Origin: Bryobacteraceae bacterium
GTDB lineage: Bacteria > Acidobacteriota > Terriglobia > Bryobacterales > Bryobacteraceae
DNA length: 64,000 bases
Assembly: GCA_947458745.1 (NCBI GenBank)
Contig: CANGYQ010000004.1
Span: 310,001-374,000 of the forward strand
Direction: 5' to 3'
Numbering within the stretch: the stretch's first letter is position 1; each line of letters begins with the position of its first letter. Under the pieces are notes generated by a model. It was given only the letters and a program-made list of their open reading frames with translations, was not told the origin of the DNA and did not search any database. Positions 53,455-62,016 of this stretch are shown in pieces. The position numbers were made by a program, and so were the translations under genes.

Positions 53455-54708
53455 CTACTCTGGCTTCTTGACGGCGGGCGCATCCATATCGGGTAGCGCC
53501 TCATGGGTGCGCTCCCGGAACTTGCCCTTCAGGCCCCGTGCCAGCGAAACGGCGTCGCTGCCAAACCGCTCCCGCAGCTTGTCCACCGCCGTCAGTGCCG
53601 TCTCCCAGCGCTGATTGGCGGGCGCATCAAACAAACCCTGCTGCCCGGCCGCGACATCCAGGCCGGAGACCCCGACACCCAGCAAACGGATCGGCTCCCC
53701 CACCCGCCACGCTTTGCGGAACATCTCCCGCGCCGCATCGGCAATGGCGCGATCAAGCGCCGTCGGCTCCCGCAGCGTGTGGGCTCGCGTGAAGGTCGAA
53801 AAGTCCGAGTAGCGGAGCTTTAGGTTCACCGTGCGGGCAAACAACTGGTGCTTGCGCAACCGCTCCGCCACCATCTCGGACAACCGGTCCAGCGTCGCCA
53901 GCAGCTTGGTTTCGTCGCCCGTATCGTCATTGAACGTGTGTTCGTGACTGATCGACTTCGGGTCTTCATGGCCACCCACCTGGGCATCAAACCAGCCGCC
54001 CGCATCCGCTCCGCGCGCCTTACCCGCCAGCGCCAAACCCCATTTGCCGAACTTGGCCCGCAGGAACTCTTCGTCGAGCGCCGCCAGGTGCCCCACCTGA
54101 CGGATGCCCAGCTCATGCAGGTACTTCTCGGTCACTTTGCCGACACCCGGGATCTTGCGGACATCGAGCGGCGCCAGAAACTCCGCTTCTTGGCCGGGCG
54201 CAATCCAGAGCACGCCATTGGGCTTGGCCTGATCAGAAGCCACCTTCGACACCAACCGCGTCTGCGAAGCGCCGATCGAGCAGTTCAGCTGCGTCTCCTG
54301 CTTGATGGCTTCATGGATCCGGTGCGCCGCGGCCAGCGGCGAACCCAGCAGCCGCTCCGTGCCCGTCATGTCCAGATACGCCTCATCAATCGAGGCCATC
54401 TCCACCACCGGCGTAAACCGGCCGAAGATCTGCTGGACGCGCTTGGAATAATCGCGGTAACGGTCCGGGTGTCCTTCGATAAAGATCGCCTGCGGGCACA
54501 GCTGCGCCGCCGTCCGCAATGGCATCGCGGAATGAACGCCAAACTTGCGCGCCGCATAAGAAGCCGCCGACACCACGCCCCGCTGGTCGCGCGCGCCGCC
54601 CACCACCACCGGCTTGCCCTTCAGCGACGGGTCATAAAGCTCCTCCACGCTGACAAAGAAGGCATCCATGTCGACGTGGAAGATGCGGGGTGGCCGGGGT
54701 GCCGGCAT
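53455..54708 (-). CDS. dinB: DNA polymerase IV (DinB, Y-family)
   Basis: A 417-residue translesion polymerase. It has the N-terminal HVDMDAFFVSVE, the nucleotide-binding VVVGGARDQRGVVSAASYAARKFGVHSAMP, the catalytic acidic SIDEAYLDMTG and HhH-type FLAPLDVRKIPGVGKVTEKYLHELG, followed by the little-finger domain (about 255-370). A C-terminal 45-residue tail with Lys, Arg and Glu is less conserved, and I do not see a clear beta-clamp motif. ATG at 54708 is chosen by family N-terminus; GTG at 54732 with AAGGA close upstream is an alternative. SOS control is not visible in the upstream bases. Confidence 0.96.
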   Translation of the reverse strand: MPAPRPPRIFHVDMDAFFVSVEELYDPSLKGKPVVVGGARDQRGVVSAASYAARKFGVHSAMPLRTAAQLCPQAIFIEGHPDRYRDYSKRVQQIFGRFTPVVEMASIDEAYLDMTGTERLLGSPLAAAHRIHEAIKQETQLNCSIGASQTRLVSKVASDQAKPNGVLWIAPGQEAEFLAPLDVRKIPGVGKVTEKYLHELGIRQVGHLAALDEEFLRAKFGKWGLALAGKARGADAGGWFDAQVGGHEDPKSISHEHTFNDDTGDETKLLATLDRLSEMVAERLRKHQLFARTVNLKLRYSDFSTFTRAHTLREPTALDRAIADAAREMFRKAWRVGEPIRLLGVGVSGLDVAAGQQGLFDAPANQRWETALTAVDKLRERFGSDAVSLARGLKGKFRERTHEALPDMDAPAVKKPE

Positions 54709-54794
54709 GGCGGCGGTCTCTCCTTCTTTCACGTTCCTTCACGAGTTGCACCACCCCGCCGATAAGCCTCGTCGAGGGGGTGCCTCTCTAGATC

Positions 54795-55559
54795 ATGAAC
54801 CAGATTTCCACCAAGTCCCTCGCCATCGTCTGCCTGACGCTGGCCGCCGCGTCCGCCGCGCCGATCATTGAGACCTCCGGCATCAGCTTCACGGGCCTGG
54901 ACACCGAATGGCAAGCCCGCGCCCGCAACTTCCGCAACCGCGCCGGCACCTGGAAGCCGATCATCTTTGGCGATGGCGGCTCCACCAACAACTCCTTCGC
55001 CGTCAGCTCGAACAGCGCCTGGAGCGTCACCGGCAACACCATCACCGGCATCTTTTCGCTCGAGTATGCGCAACTTGGCACGAGCCCCGGTGGCTCAGTG
55101 CGGTTCAAGACCGGCAACCACGACATCACCAACAAGAACGTCGGCACCGACAGCGGCCCTGGCGACTCGGACGGCCCCATCACCAACTTATTCATTGACG
55201 TGGTGGACAACGCGCAAGTGGTTTTCTCCCTAACCAATCTCACGCTGAAGTACGGCAAGCAGACCGTGCTGCTGCCGAATCTGGTGACTGGCTCAGGCGC
55301 TACGGTGGACAGCAAACAGTTGATGGTGGGCAACCTGCTGCCGGAGTTCGGCAAAGGCTTTACGCTATCCGGTGACTACCGGATGGTCTCCAGCGTCGCC
55401 GTCAGCAATTTGTCTGACGAATCGCCGCGCATCGACTTCAAGGCGCTCAGCGGCGGCGTGATAGATAACCCCGTCCCGGAACCCGCCACCTGGGCACTGA
55501 TCGGCGGCTCCTTAGTCGGCCTAGGCGTCTACCGCAAGCGCCAACGCCGCCGCGACTAG
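54795..55559 (+). CDS. PEP-CTERM sorted secreted protein
   Basis: A 254-residue exported protein with a signal peptide (LAIVCLTLAAASAAP), a beta-rich body containing many Asn and Ser residues, and a C-terminal PEP-CTERM signal: VPEPATWALIGGSLVGLGVYR, then KRQRRRD. It resembles choice-of-anchor type proteins. It has no recognisable enzyme motif. It is the second PEP-CTERM protein in the window and differs in body from the first. It converges with prmC, with a 206-bp gap holding two inverted repeat units. Confidence 0.85.
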   Translation: MNQISTKSLAIVCLTLAAASAAPIIETSGISFTGLDTEWQARARNFRNRAGTWKPIIFGDGGSTNNSFAVSSNSAWSVTGNTITGIFSLEYAQLGTSPGGSVRFKTGNHDITNKNVGTDSGPGDSDGPITNLFIDVVDNAQVVFSLTNLTLKYGKQTVLLPNLVTGSGATVDSKQLMVGNLLPEFGKGFTLSGDYRMVSSVAVSNLSDESPRIDFKALSGGVIDNPVPEPATWALIGGSLVGLGVYRKRQRRRD

Positions 55560-55596
55560 GGCCGCTCAAATCGAGGTCAGGCTCGGAGGGCCCCGG

Positions 55597-55645
55597 GGTG
55601 GCGCAGGCTGTCAGCCTGCAGCGGGACTATCAGTCCCTCCGGGGC
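55597..55645 (+). repeat. 49-nt structured repeat, copy A
   Basis: First of an inverted pair. The unit begins with the 19-nt block GGTGGCGCAGGCTGTCAGC, has an internal palindrome CAGGCTGTCAGCCTG, then a hairpin GGGACT-ATC-AGTCCC (55623-55628 and 55632-55637), and ends GGGGC. Copy B at 55687-55735 on the opposite strand is 49 nt too. The first 19 positions and the last five are identical between copies; most differences fall in the hairpin. Confidence 0.8.
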
Positions 55646-55686
55646 ACCGCAGACGCCTCATGTCAAGGCCTTTTCCGCTTCCCTTC

Positions 55687-55735
55687 GCCCCGAGGTGGAA
55701 TGAATTCCGCCTGCACGCTGACAGCCTGCGCCACC
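55687..55735 (-). repeat. 49-nt structured repeat, copy B (inverted)
   Basis: Read on the minus strand it starts with the same 19-nt block as copy A and ends GGGGC. Its middle hairpin is GGAAT-TC-ATTCC in place of GGGACT-ATC-AGTCCC, so base changes preserve pairing. Copies A and B are separated by 41 nt and lie entirely in the gap between two convergent genes. Confidence 0.8.
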
Positions 55736-55765
55736 ATGTAACCACCAGAATCCAGACGCACTCCA

Positions 55766-56602
55766 CTAACGCCGCGCCCGCACAATGCGAGGCCGCCCGG
55801 CCAAGTCGGGCGACACCTGAAATTCGCGCCAGCCGCCAAGAAGCGGAGCCATTTCCGCGCGCGCATCGATCTCGCCAATCAGCCAGCTGCCCGGAGCCAG
55901 CACCAGCGCCGCCTGGGGCACCAGCCGCCGCCAGACATCCAACCCGTCGTCGCCCCCAAACAGGGCCAACCCTGGCTCCCACTCCCGCACCTCGCGCTCT
56001 AGCTGATCCCGCGCCGGAACGTATGGCGGATTGCTCACCACCAGCGCGGCACTGCCGATCGCGGTCAACAGATCGCCTTCCAGAAACTGGACGTCAGCAC
56101 CCAAGCGTTCTGCATTGCCCCGGGCGATCTCCAGGGCCCGGCGGGAGATGTCCACCGCAAAGACGGTCCGCTTCAGCTCCAGCGCCAGCGTGATGGCAAT
56201 GCAGCCGCTACCGGTGCCCACATCGACGATTGGCCCGTCAATCGAAGGCAACTCGAGTGCGGCCTCGATGAGATGCTCCGTCTCCGGACGGGGGATCAGT
56301 ACGCCCGGTTCAACGTGGAAGGGCCTTCCGTAAAACTCCTGCTGCCGGGTGATGTACTGGGTGGGCTTGCCGCCCATTCGTTCGTGCAACCACCGGCCAT
56401 AGTGGATCCAGGCCAGCTCAGAAAGCCGGTCGTTCGAGTGGGCGATCAAGTAGGTGCGATCCTTCCCCAAGGCATGCGCCAGCAGGACTTCCGCCGTCAA
56501 ACGGGGCGCGTCCACGCCTTCCCGCGCCAGAAGGTCCGCCCCTTGGCGTACGGCTTGCCCCAGCGTGAGATCAGGTTGCATCGGCGGCCACGGACTCATC
56601 AT
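55766..56602 (-). CDS. prmC: Peptide chain release factor N5-glutamine methyltransferase PrmC
   Basis: A 278-residue SAM-dependent methyltransferase that methylates the GGQ glutamine of release factors RF1/RF2. It has an N-terminal helical domain (about 15-90), PVFVEPGVLIPRPETEHLIEAAL-like GVLIPRPETEHL, motif I IVDVGTGSGCIAITLAL and the catalytic NPPY (VVSNPPYVPA). Several ATGs are possible at the 5' end (56602, 56599, 56581). A prfA partner is not adjacent, unlike in many genomes. It converges with the PEP-CTERM gene and diverges from the MFS gene, 47 bp away. Confidence 0.95.
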   Translation of the reverse strand: MMSPWPPMQPDLTLGQAVRQGADLLAREGVDAPRLTAEVLLAHALGKDRTYLIAHSNDRLSELAWIHYGRWLHERMGGKPTQYITRQQEFYGRPFHVEPGVLIPRPETEHLIEAALELPSIDGPIVDVGTGSGCIAITLALELKRTVFAVDISRRALEIARGNAERLGADVQFLEGDLLTAIGSAALVVSNPPYVPARDQLEREVREWEPGLALFGGDDGLDVWRRLVPQAALVLAPGSWLIGEIDARAEMAPLLGGWREFQVSPDLAGRPRIVRARR

Positions 56603-56649
56603 CGCACCGCGCACCGACAACGCCCACTGCCACCCGGCTAGACTGGAAG

Positions 56650-57837
56650 TTGGCCGCCTTTCGCGCCCTCCGCCACCGCAACTTCCGCCTCTTCTTCATG
56701 GGCCAGACCACGTCTCTGGTCGGCACCTGGATGCAGAATGTCGCGCTTACGTGGCTGGTTTACCGGCTGAGCCACTCGGAACTGCTGCTCGGCTTCACGG
56801 GCTTCCTCACCCATCTGCCCACGCTGATTCTTGGCCCCGTGGGCGGCGTGGTGGCAGACCGCGTGGACCGGCGTAAGATCGTTATCCTGTGCCAGGCGCT
56901 CTTTCTGCTGCAAGCGGTGCTGCTGGCCGGGCTGACGCTGACGGGCCGCGTGACGGTAGCGCACGTGATGGGGTTGGCCTTCTTCCAGGGCCTGGTGGAC
57001 GCCTTTGACCGTCCCGCCCGGCAATCCTTGCTGGTCCATCTGGCGGGCCGCGAGGACCTGCTGAATGCCGTTTCGCTGAACTCGCTGATGTACAACACCG
57101 CCCGCGTCATCGGCCCCTCCATCGGGGGCGTGATGGTGGCGGCTTTTGGCGAAGGCATCTGCTTCAGCGTCAACTCGCTCTCGTTTCTGGCGGTGCTGGG
57201 CAGCCTGTTTCTGGTGACGGCACCGCCGGCTGAGCCGTCGTCGGACACAAGCGCCCTGGCGCACCTGAAAGAGGGTTTCCGGTATGTCTCCCAGGAGGCG
57301 CACGCCCGCCGCATGTTGCTGCTGAACGGGGTGATCAACCTGGCGGTGGCACCCATCTGGGTGGTGCTGCCGCACTTTGCCGATTCGGTGTTTCACCGGG
57401 GCAGCTCCGGCGTGGGTTTCCTGACGGCCTCCATGGGCCTGGGCGCCGTGGTGGGGATGCTGGGGCTGGCGGCGCGGACCACCACCGTCGGGCTACGCAG
57501 CCTGGCCTTCTGGAGTGTCCTGCTGCTGGGTGGGGCCATGGCGGCTTTCGCTTTCTCCCCTTTGTTCGCGCTGTCGGCGGCGATGATGGCACTGCTGGGC
57601 TTCAGCGTGATGCGGATGAATGGAGCCACCAACACGGAGTTGCAGTCCCGGGTACCGGAAGCGCTCCGAGGCCGCGTGATGGGCTTTTTCGCGATGGCGA
57701 ACGTCGGCGTGCTGCCGCTGGGGTCTCTGGGCGGCGGAGCTTTGGCGGAAACCGTGGGGGCCAGTTGGGTGGTGCTGGGCGGGGGTGTGATCTGCATAGC
57801 GGCGGCGGTTGTGTTCCGCTGGAGAGAGGCTTCATGA
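56650..57837 (+). CDS. MFS transporter, EntS/MFS_3 type
   Basis: A 395-residue 12-TM transporter of the MFS_3 group that includes the enterobactin exporter EntS. Motifs are LFFMGQTTSLVGTWMQNVAL in the first helix, DRVDRRKI in the 2-3 loop and FDRPARQSLLVHLAGREDLLNA in the middle. The substrate is unknown. The start is TTG at 56650; no better start is near. Its stop overlaps the start of the putative metalloprotease gene (ATGA). Confidence 0.88.
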   Translation: MAAFRALRHRNFRLFFMGQTTSLVGTWMQNVALTWLVYRLSHSELLLGFTGFLTHLPTLILGPVGGVVADRVDRRKIVILCQALFLLQAVLLAGLTLTGRVTVAHVMGLAFFQGLVDAFDRPARQSLLVHLAGREDLLNAVSLNSLMYNTARVIGPSIGGVMVAAFGEGICFSVNSLSFLAVLGSLFLVTAPPAEPSSDTSALAHLKEGFRYVSQEAHARRMLLLNGVINLAVAPIWVVLPHFADSVFHRGSSGVGFLTASMGLGAVVGMLGLAARTTTVGLRSLAFWSVLLLGGAMAAFAFSPLFALSAAMMALLGFSVMRMNGATNTELQSRVPEALRGRVMGFFAMANVGVLPLGSLGGGALAETVGASWVVLGGGVICIAAAVVFRWREAS

Positions 57838-58997
57838 TCACGCTCCTGATGCTGACGCTCGCGGCCGATCTGCCTTCGCAGCGCGAGGTGGACGAGATTA
57901 CGCGACGGCTGGGCGAGGTGATGCAGTTGAAGCCCCGCCGGTCGATCCCGGTCCATCAGATGACGCGCGACGCCCTGAAGCGCGACTTCACCCGCCGGGC
58001 CGACAAGGTGATGAAGCCGGAAGAGCAGCGGGTGGACGAATTGACGCTGCAATGGCTGGGCTTTGTCGCGCCCGGCTTTAATCTGAAAACCACCACGGTC
58101 GATCTACTGTCGGAACAAGCCGCGGCTTTCTACGACTACCGCCGCAAGCGCCTGGTGATGCTGGCCAATCCGCTGGGCGAGTTCGACCCCAACGTCCTGG
58201 CGCACGAGCTGTCGCACGCCCTGGCTGACCAGCACTTCAAGATCGGCCGCTTCATCGACGGGGCTAAGGCCGGTGATGACGCCGAGTTGGCCCGGCAGTC
58301 GGTGGTGGAAGGTCAAGCCTCCTGGTTGATGGCCGATTACGAATCCCGGCAACGCGACGGCACCAGCGTGGCGGAAGCTCCCGGACGCCTGCCGGCCTGG
58401 AGCTCGTTTGACGAAAAGGCCAGCTTCGCGTTTCCGGAACTGGAAAAGGCACCGCTCTATTTGCGGGTGAACCTGTTGTTCCCGTATTGGGAAGGCGGCC
58501 GGTTCCAGCAGGCGGTGCTGGCGCGCTCCGGCGCTCGCGGTTTCCGGGAAGTGTTTACAACTCCGCCGGTCTCTTCGCAACAGATCCTGCATCCGGAGGC
58601 TTACTTTGAGCACCGCGTGCCGGAACAGCCGGCGCTGCCGGTGGCCCACCTGAAAGGCTACCGGACGCTGAGCGCGGGCGTTCTCGGTGAAGCCGACCAT
58701 CTGGTGCTGTTCAAGCAGTATGGCGAACCCCAGCCGGAGCGCGTGGCGGAAGGCTGGCGCGGCGGCCAGTACCGGATGCTGGAGCGGCGCCGGAATGGCG
58801 CGACGGAATGCTGCGTCGTGCTCTACAGCTCCAGTTGGAAAGATGAGGCCGCGGCGCAGGCGGCCGAGAAGGCCTGGGCGCGAGTGCTGGCCAACAAGGC
58901 AGTTCAGGCCCCGGCGGCTGTTCGGGCTCGGGTGACGCGACAGGGGCGCAACGTCGTCAGCATCGAAGGTCTATCGGACACCATCGATCCCAAATGA
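57834..58997 (+). CDS. Putative HExxH zinc metalloprotease, MFS-coupled
   Basis: A 387-residue protein with a short hydrophobic N-terminus ([12 protein letters not shown]) that may be a signal peptide. The central block [15 protein letters not shown] has HExxH at H124-E125-x2-H128, and a likely third ligand is E159 in SVVEGQAS, spaced 31 residues after H128. This gives a gluzincin-like zinc site; no known named family is recognised. Other parts are unremarkable, with a Cys-Cys pair late in the protein. The ATG overlaps the MFS stop and follows GAGAGAGG. Protease function is inferred from the motif only. Confidence 0.7.
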   Translation: MITLLMLTLAADLPSQREVDEITRRLGEVMQLKPRRSIPVHQMTRDALKRDFTRRADKVMKPEEQRVDELTLQWLGFVAPGFNLKTTTVDLLSEQAAAFYDYRRKRLVMLANPLGEFDPNVLAHELSHALADQHFKIGRFIDGAKAGDDAELARQSVVEGQASWLMADYESRQRDGTSVAEAPGRLPAWSSFDEKASFAFPELEKAPLYLRVNLLFPYWEGGRFQQAVLARSGARGFREVFTTPPVSSQQILHPEAYFEHRVPEQPALPVAHLKGYRTLSAGVLGEADHLVLFKQYGEPQPERVAEGWRGGQYRMLERRRNGATECCVVLYSSSWKDEAAAQAAEKAWARVLANKAVQAPAAVRARVTRQGRNVVSIEGLSDTIDPK

Positions 58998-59113
58998 CAT
59001 CGGTGTGCGCGCGTCCCCCTGGCCGAATATGCAACAATTGCCTCAGCAGTTTTGCCGACGGTACCGCGATTTTGATGGGCTACCGGGCGGCTGCAATACC
59101 AGGAGAGGGTGTA
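58998..59113 (+). promoter_or_regulatory. Leader/promoter region of the cold-shock gene
   Basis: 116 bp between the metalloprotease stop and the cold-shock GTG. It ends with AGGAGAGG, a strong ribosome-binding site (AGGAG at 59101-59105, 8 nt before GTG). Cold-shock mRNAs often carry a long structured 5' leader that is temperature sensitive. No clear promoter boxes are assigned. Confidence 0.4.
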
Positions 59114-59320
59114 GTGAAAGAAAGAGGCATCGTAAAGTGGTTTAATGCCGCCAAGGGTTATGGATTCATCCAGCGCTCAACCGGCGAGGATGTGTTCGTT
59201 CACTTTTCGGCGATCGAAATGACCGGATACAGGACCCTGGAAGAGGGCACTGAGGTGGAGTTCGAGGTGAAAAAGGGCCCCAAGGGCCTCCAAGCCGAGG
59301 GCGTAACCCGCCCTTCATAA
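59114..59320 (+). CDS. Cold-shock domain protein
   Basis: A 68-residue OB-fold RNA/DNA-binding protein with RNP1 (KGYGFIQ) and RNP2 (VFVHFSAI) motifs, preceded by the usual [15 protein letters not shown]. It acts as an RNA chaperone at low temperature or stress. The start is GTG at 59114, preceded by AGGAGAGG; reading from 58994 would add an unrelated extension. A strong intrinsic terminator follows at 59345-59374. It is monocistronic. Confidence 0.96.
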   Translation: MKERGIVKWFNAAKGYGFIQRSTGEDVFVHFSAIEMTGYRTLEEGTEVEFEVKKGPKGLQAEGVTRPS

Positions 59321-59344
59321 CAGTTGTTCGATCGATATTCGCAG

Positions 59345-59374
59345 AAGGGCCGTCCATGCCGCCGGCCCTTTTTT
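59345..59374 (+). terminator. Intrinsic terminator of the cold-shock gene
   Basis: A perfect 8-bp stem AAGGGCCG/CGGCCCTT (59345-59352 and 59363-59370) with a 10-nt loop, followed by a T-run ending at 59374. It lies 25 bp after the stop. Confidence 0.92.
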
Positions 59375-59409
59375 CATTTACAGCTCCTTTGTTTTGATCC
59401 CTTGACATC

Positions 59410-60138
59410 ATGACTACGCGGCGACTTGACGGCAAAACGGCCTTGGTCACCGGAGCCTCCGGCGGCATCGGCGCAGCCATCGTCCAACGGTTCCGGGCCG
59501 AAGGGGCCCAGGTGATCACTTGTGACATCACCGGAACCCCGGATTTCCTGGTGGACGTCTCCCAAGAGGACCAGGTGTGCGGCATGTTCCGGCAGCTGCC
59601 GGAATTGGATGTTTTGGTCAACAATGCCGGCATCCAGATCCAGATGCCCAGCCACGAACTGGAAATGGCGGAATTTGACCGGGTGGTCAACATCAACCTC
59701 CGCGGCACCGTCCTGTGTTGCCGGGAGGCCCTGAAACTCTTCCTCCACAGTGGCCGGGGTGGAGTAATTGTAAACAACTCGAGTTGCGCGCAAACGATCC
59801 CCAAGCCGGAGTTTCTCTCTTACGCCATCTCGAAAGGCGCGCTGGACAATCTATGCAAGACGCTGGCGCTGGAGTACGCCGGACGCGGCATTCGAGTAAA
59901 CAACGTCGGTCCTGGCGCGGTGCTGACGCCCATGAACGCCAACTGGAAAGACGACCCACAATTGCGGGCCTCCGTCGAAACTCACATCCCCCTGGGCCGG
60001 GCGGCCACCGCGGACGAGATGGCGGCCGTGTTCGCTTTTCTGGCCTCGCCTGAAGCCGCCTACATCACTGGCCAAACGCTCTACGCCTGCGGCGGCGTGA
60101 CGCTCTACGCCGATTTCCGGGACAACTGGGCGTCGTAG
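59410..60138 (+). CDS. SDR family dehydrogenase, glucose 1-dehydrogenase-like
   Basis: A 242-residue short-chain dehydrogenase: cofactor motif TGASGGIG (about 15-22), NNAG motif, catalytic Ser in NNSSCAQ and YAISKGA (Tyr-x3-Lys). The C-terminal segment NVGPGAVLTPMNANWKDDPQLRASVETHIPLGRAATADEMAAVFAFLASPEAAYITG is like glucose 1-dehydrogenases, so NAD(P)-dependent sugar oxidation is likely, though the acyl-ACP reductase group is also close. ATG at 59410. It is followed by a secreted hydrolase gene after 51 bp. Confidence 0.92.
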   Translation: MTTRRLDGKTALVTGASGGIGAAIVQRFRAEGAQVITCDITGTPDFLVDVSQEDQVCGMFRQLPELDVLVNNAGIQIQMPSHELEMAEFDRVVNINLRGTVLCCREALKLFLHSGRGGVIVNNSSCAQTIPKPEFLSYAISKGALDNLCKTLALEYAGRGIRVNNVGPGAVLTPMNANWKDDPQLRASVETHIPLGRAATADEMAAVFAFLASPEAAYITGQTLYACGGVTLYADFRDNWAS

Positions 60139-60189
60139 GCGAGTCCGGCCTGATGCGGGCCGCGATGTCATAATCACGAGTGCTTCGCC

Positions 60190-62013
60190 ATGAACACCGC
60201 ACTCCGCTTTTCCTGTCTGCTGACTCTTGCCGCTCTGAGCACCTTGGGGCAGGCACCCCAACAGAAGCGCATTCCGCCCGCGGGCGTCGCCATTCCGGCA
60301 CCGGAGCGGGCACAGCTAGAGACGCTGCTCGCGCAAAAGCGCGCCGCCTTTGAAAAGTCGCCCGACCTGGCCGTCCGCGTCAAGGCAGTGGATTGGGCGC
60401 TGCGCTACAACGAGTTCTTCAAGCCGGAAGATGCCGGGCATGCGCGGGAGATTCTGGACGAGAAGTTCGGGCAGCCCGGCTTGGTGGTCCACGGCTTCAA
60501 GAGCGAGATCGATGACAGCATCCAGCCCTACGGCGTCGTGCTGCCGCCCTCCTATTCACCCACGGCCAAAGGCAAGTGGCGGCTCGACATCTGGCTGCAT
60601 GGCCGCGGCGACACGACGACGGAGCTGAACTTCATCCACGACCGGCTAACCAAGCGCGGCGAGTTTACGCCGCCGGACACCATCGTGCTGCACCCGTTTG
60701 GGCGCTACAACAACGCCTTCAAGTTTGCGGGCGAGACTGATGTTTTTGAGGCGCTAGCTGACATCCAGAAGCGCTACGCAATCGACCCGGATCGGATCGC
60801 GTTGCGTGGCTTTTCCATGGGCGGCGCGGGCGCCTGGCACATCGCGGTGCATCATCCGGGCGAGTTTGTGCTGGCCAACCCGGGTGCCGGGTTCATCGAT
60901 ACGGAAGAGTACCTAAACAAGCGGCCTACCTGGGCGATGCCTTCGGCCTGGGAGCAGAAGCTGTGGCGGCTGACCAACGCCAAGGAGTATGCCGCCAACC
61001 TGCTGAACCTGCCGGTAGTCGCCTATTCCGGCGAGGATGACCCGCAGAAAGCCGCCGCTGACATCATGGCGCGCGAGCTTTCGAAATCCAGCGTCACGCT
61101 CACCCACATCATCGGACCCAAGACCGGCCACAAGTACGAGCCCGGTGCCAAGGCCGAGGTCGCCCGACGGGTGGGGGCACTGATGGACCGGGGCCGCCAG
61201 CCGCAAACCCGCGTTCGCTTCACCACCTACACGACGCGCTACAACCATTCGCACTGGGTGCTGGTGCATGAACTGAAACAGCACTGGGAACGCGCCGAGG
61301 TGGACGCTCAACTGGTGCCCGGTGGCATTTCCGCCACGACCAAAAACGTCGGCCGCGTCGAGTTCTACTTTGGTCCGGCGCAGGCACCGTTTCCGGTGGG
61401 GCAGCCCGTGAAGGTGACCCTCGATGGCCGTACGTTTGACGCACCGGGTCCACGGAGCGATGGCAGCTGGAACTGGGTGTCGCCTGGAGCAGAGCAGGAG
61501 GTCTATAAGCGCCCCGGCTTGCAGGGGCCGATTGATGATGCCTTCGGGTCCCGCTTTGTGATGGTCCGCCCGGCGGCGAACGCGCCGGCTTGGGTGAAGA
61601 GTGAGTTTGAGCGAGCGGTCCGCGAATGGCGGGCAATTTTTCGTGGCGATGCGTTGCTGGTGGACGAAGCAGCCGTGACGCCGGAGCTGATGAAGTCGGC
61701 CAATCTGGTGCTGTGGGGCACGCCGCAAACTTCAAAGCTGATTGCGCAGTTCCCGGCCCCCATCAGCTGGCCCACGGCCAAGGATCAGATGCTGATCGCC
61801 ATCTATCCCAACCCCGCCGCGCCGAAGCGTTATCTGGTGCTGAACAGTGCGGTGACGTTCCGGGAGGATCAATCCTACACGAACGCTCTGCAGACGCCGA
61901 AGCTGCCCGATTGGGCGATTATCGACACCACCACGCCGCCCGATGGCGAGAGGCCGGGGCGCGTGGTGGAGGCGGGGTTCTTTCAAGAAGACTGGCGCCT
62001 GGCGAAGAAGTAG
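60190..62013 (+). CDS. Secreted alpha/beta-hydrolase, prolyl-oligopeptidase or esterase type
   Basis: A 607-residue exported protein with a signal peptide (LRFSCLLTLAALSTLGQ), an N-terminal helical segment and an alpha/beta-hydrolase domain: the nucleophile Ser lies in GFSMGGAG, and oxyanion-type motif WLHGRGD. A C-terminal beta-rich half (about 340-600) has no clear family. Polysaccharide-esterase or peptidase activity is possible; the acid and His residues cannot be assigned surely (candidate GEDDP and GHKYE). It converges with the M1/ABC fusion gene, 3 bp apart. Confidence 0.83.
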   Translation: MNTALRFSCLLTLAALSTLGQAPQQKRIPPAGVAIPAPERAQLETLLAQKRAAFEKSPDLAVRVKAVDWALRYNEFFKPEDAGHAREILDEKFGQPGLVVHGFKSEIDDSIQPYGVVLPPSYSPTAKGKWRLDIWLHGRGDTTTELNFIHDRLTKRGEFTPPDTIVLHPFGRYNNAFKFAGETDVFEALADIQKRYAIDPDRIALRGFSMGGAGAWHIAVHHPGEFVLANPGAGFIDTEEYLNKRPTWAMPSAWEQKLWRLTNAKEYAANLLNLPVVAYSGEDDPQKAAADIMARELSKSSVTLTHIIGPKTGHKYEPGAKAEVARRVGALMDRGRQPQTRVRFTTYTTRYNHSHWVLVHELKQHWERAEVDAQLVPGGISATTKNVGRVEFYFGPAQAPFPVGQPVKVTLDGRTFDAPGPRSDGSWNWVSPGAEQEVYKRPGLQGPIDDAFGSRFVMVRPAANAPAWVKSEFERAVREWRAIFRGDALLVDEAAVTPELMKSANLVLWGTPQTSKLIAQFPAPISWPTAKDQMLIAIYPNPAAPKRYLVLNSAVTFREDQSYTNALQTPKLPDWAIIDTTTPPDGERPGRVVEAGFFQEDWRLAKK

Positions 62014-62016
62014 GGC

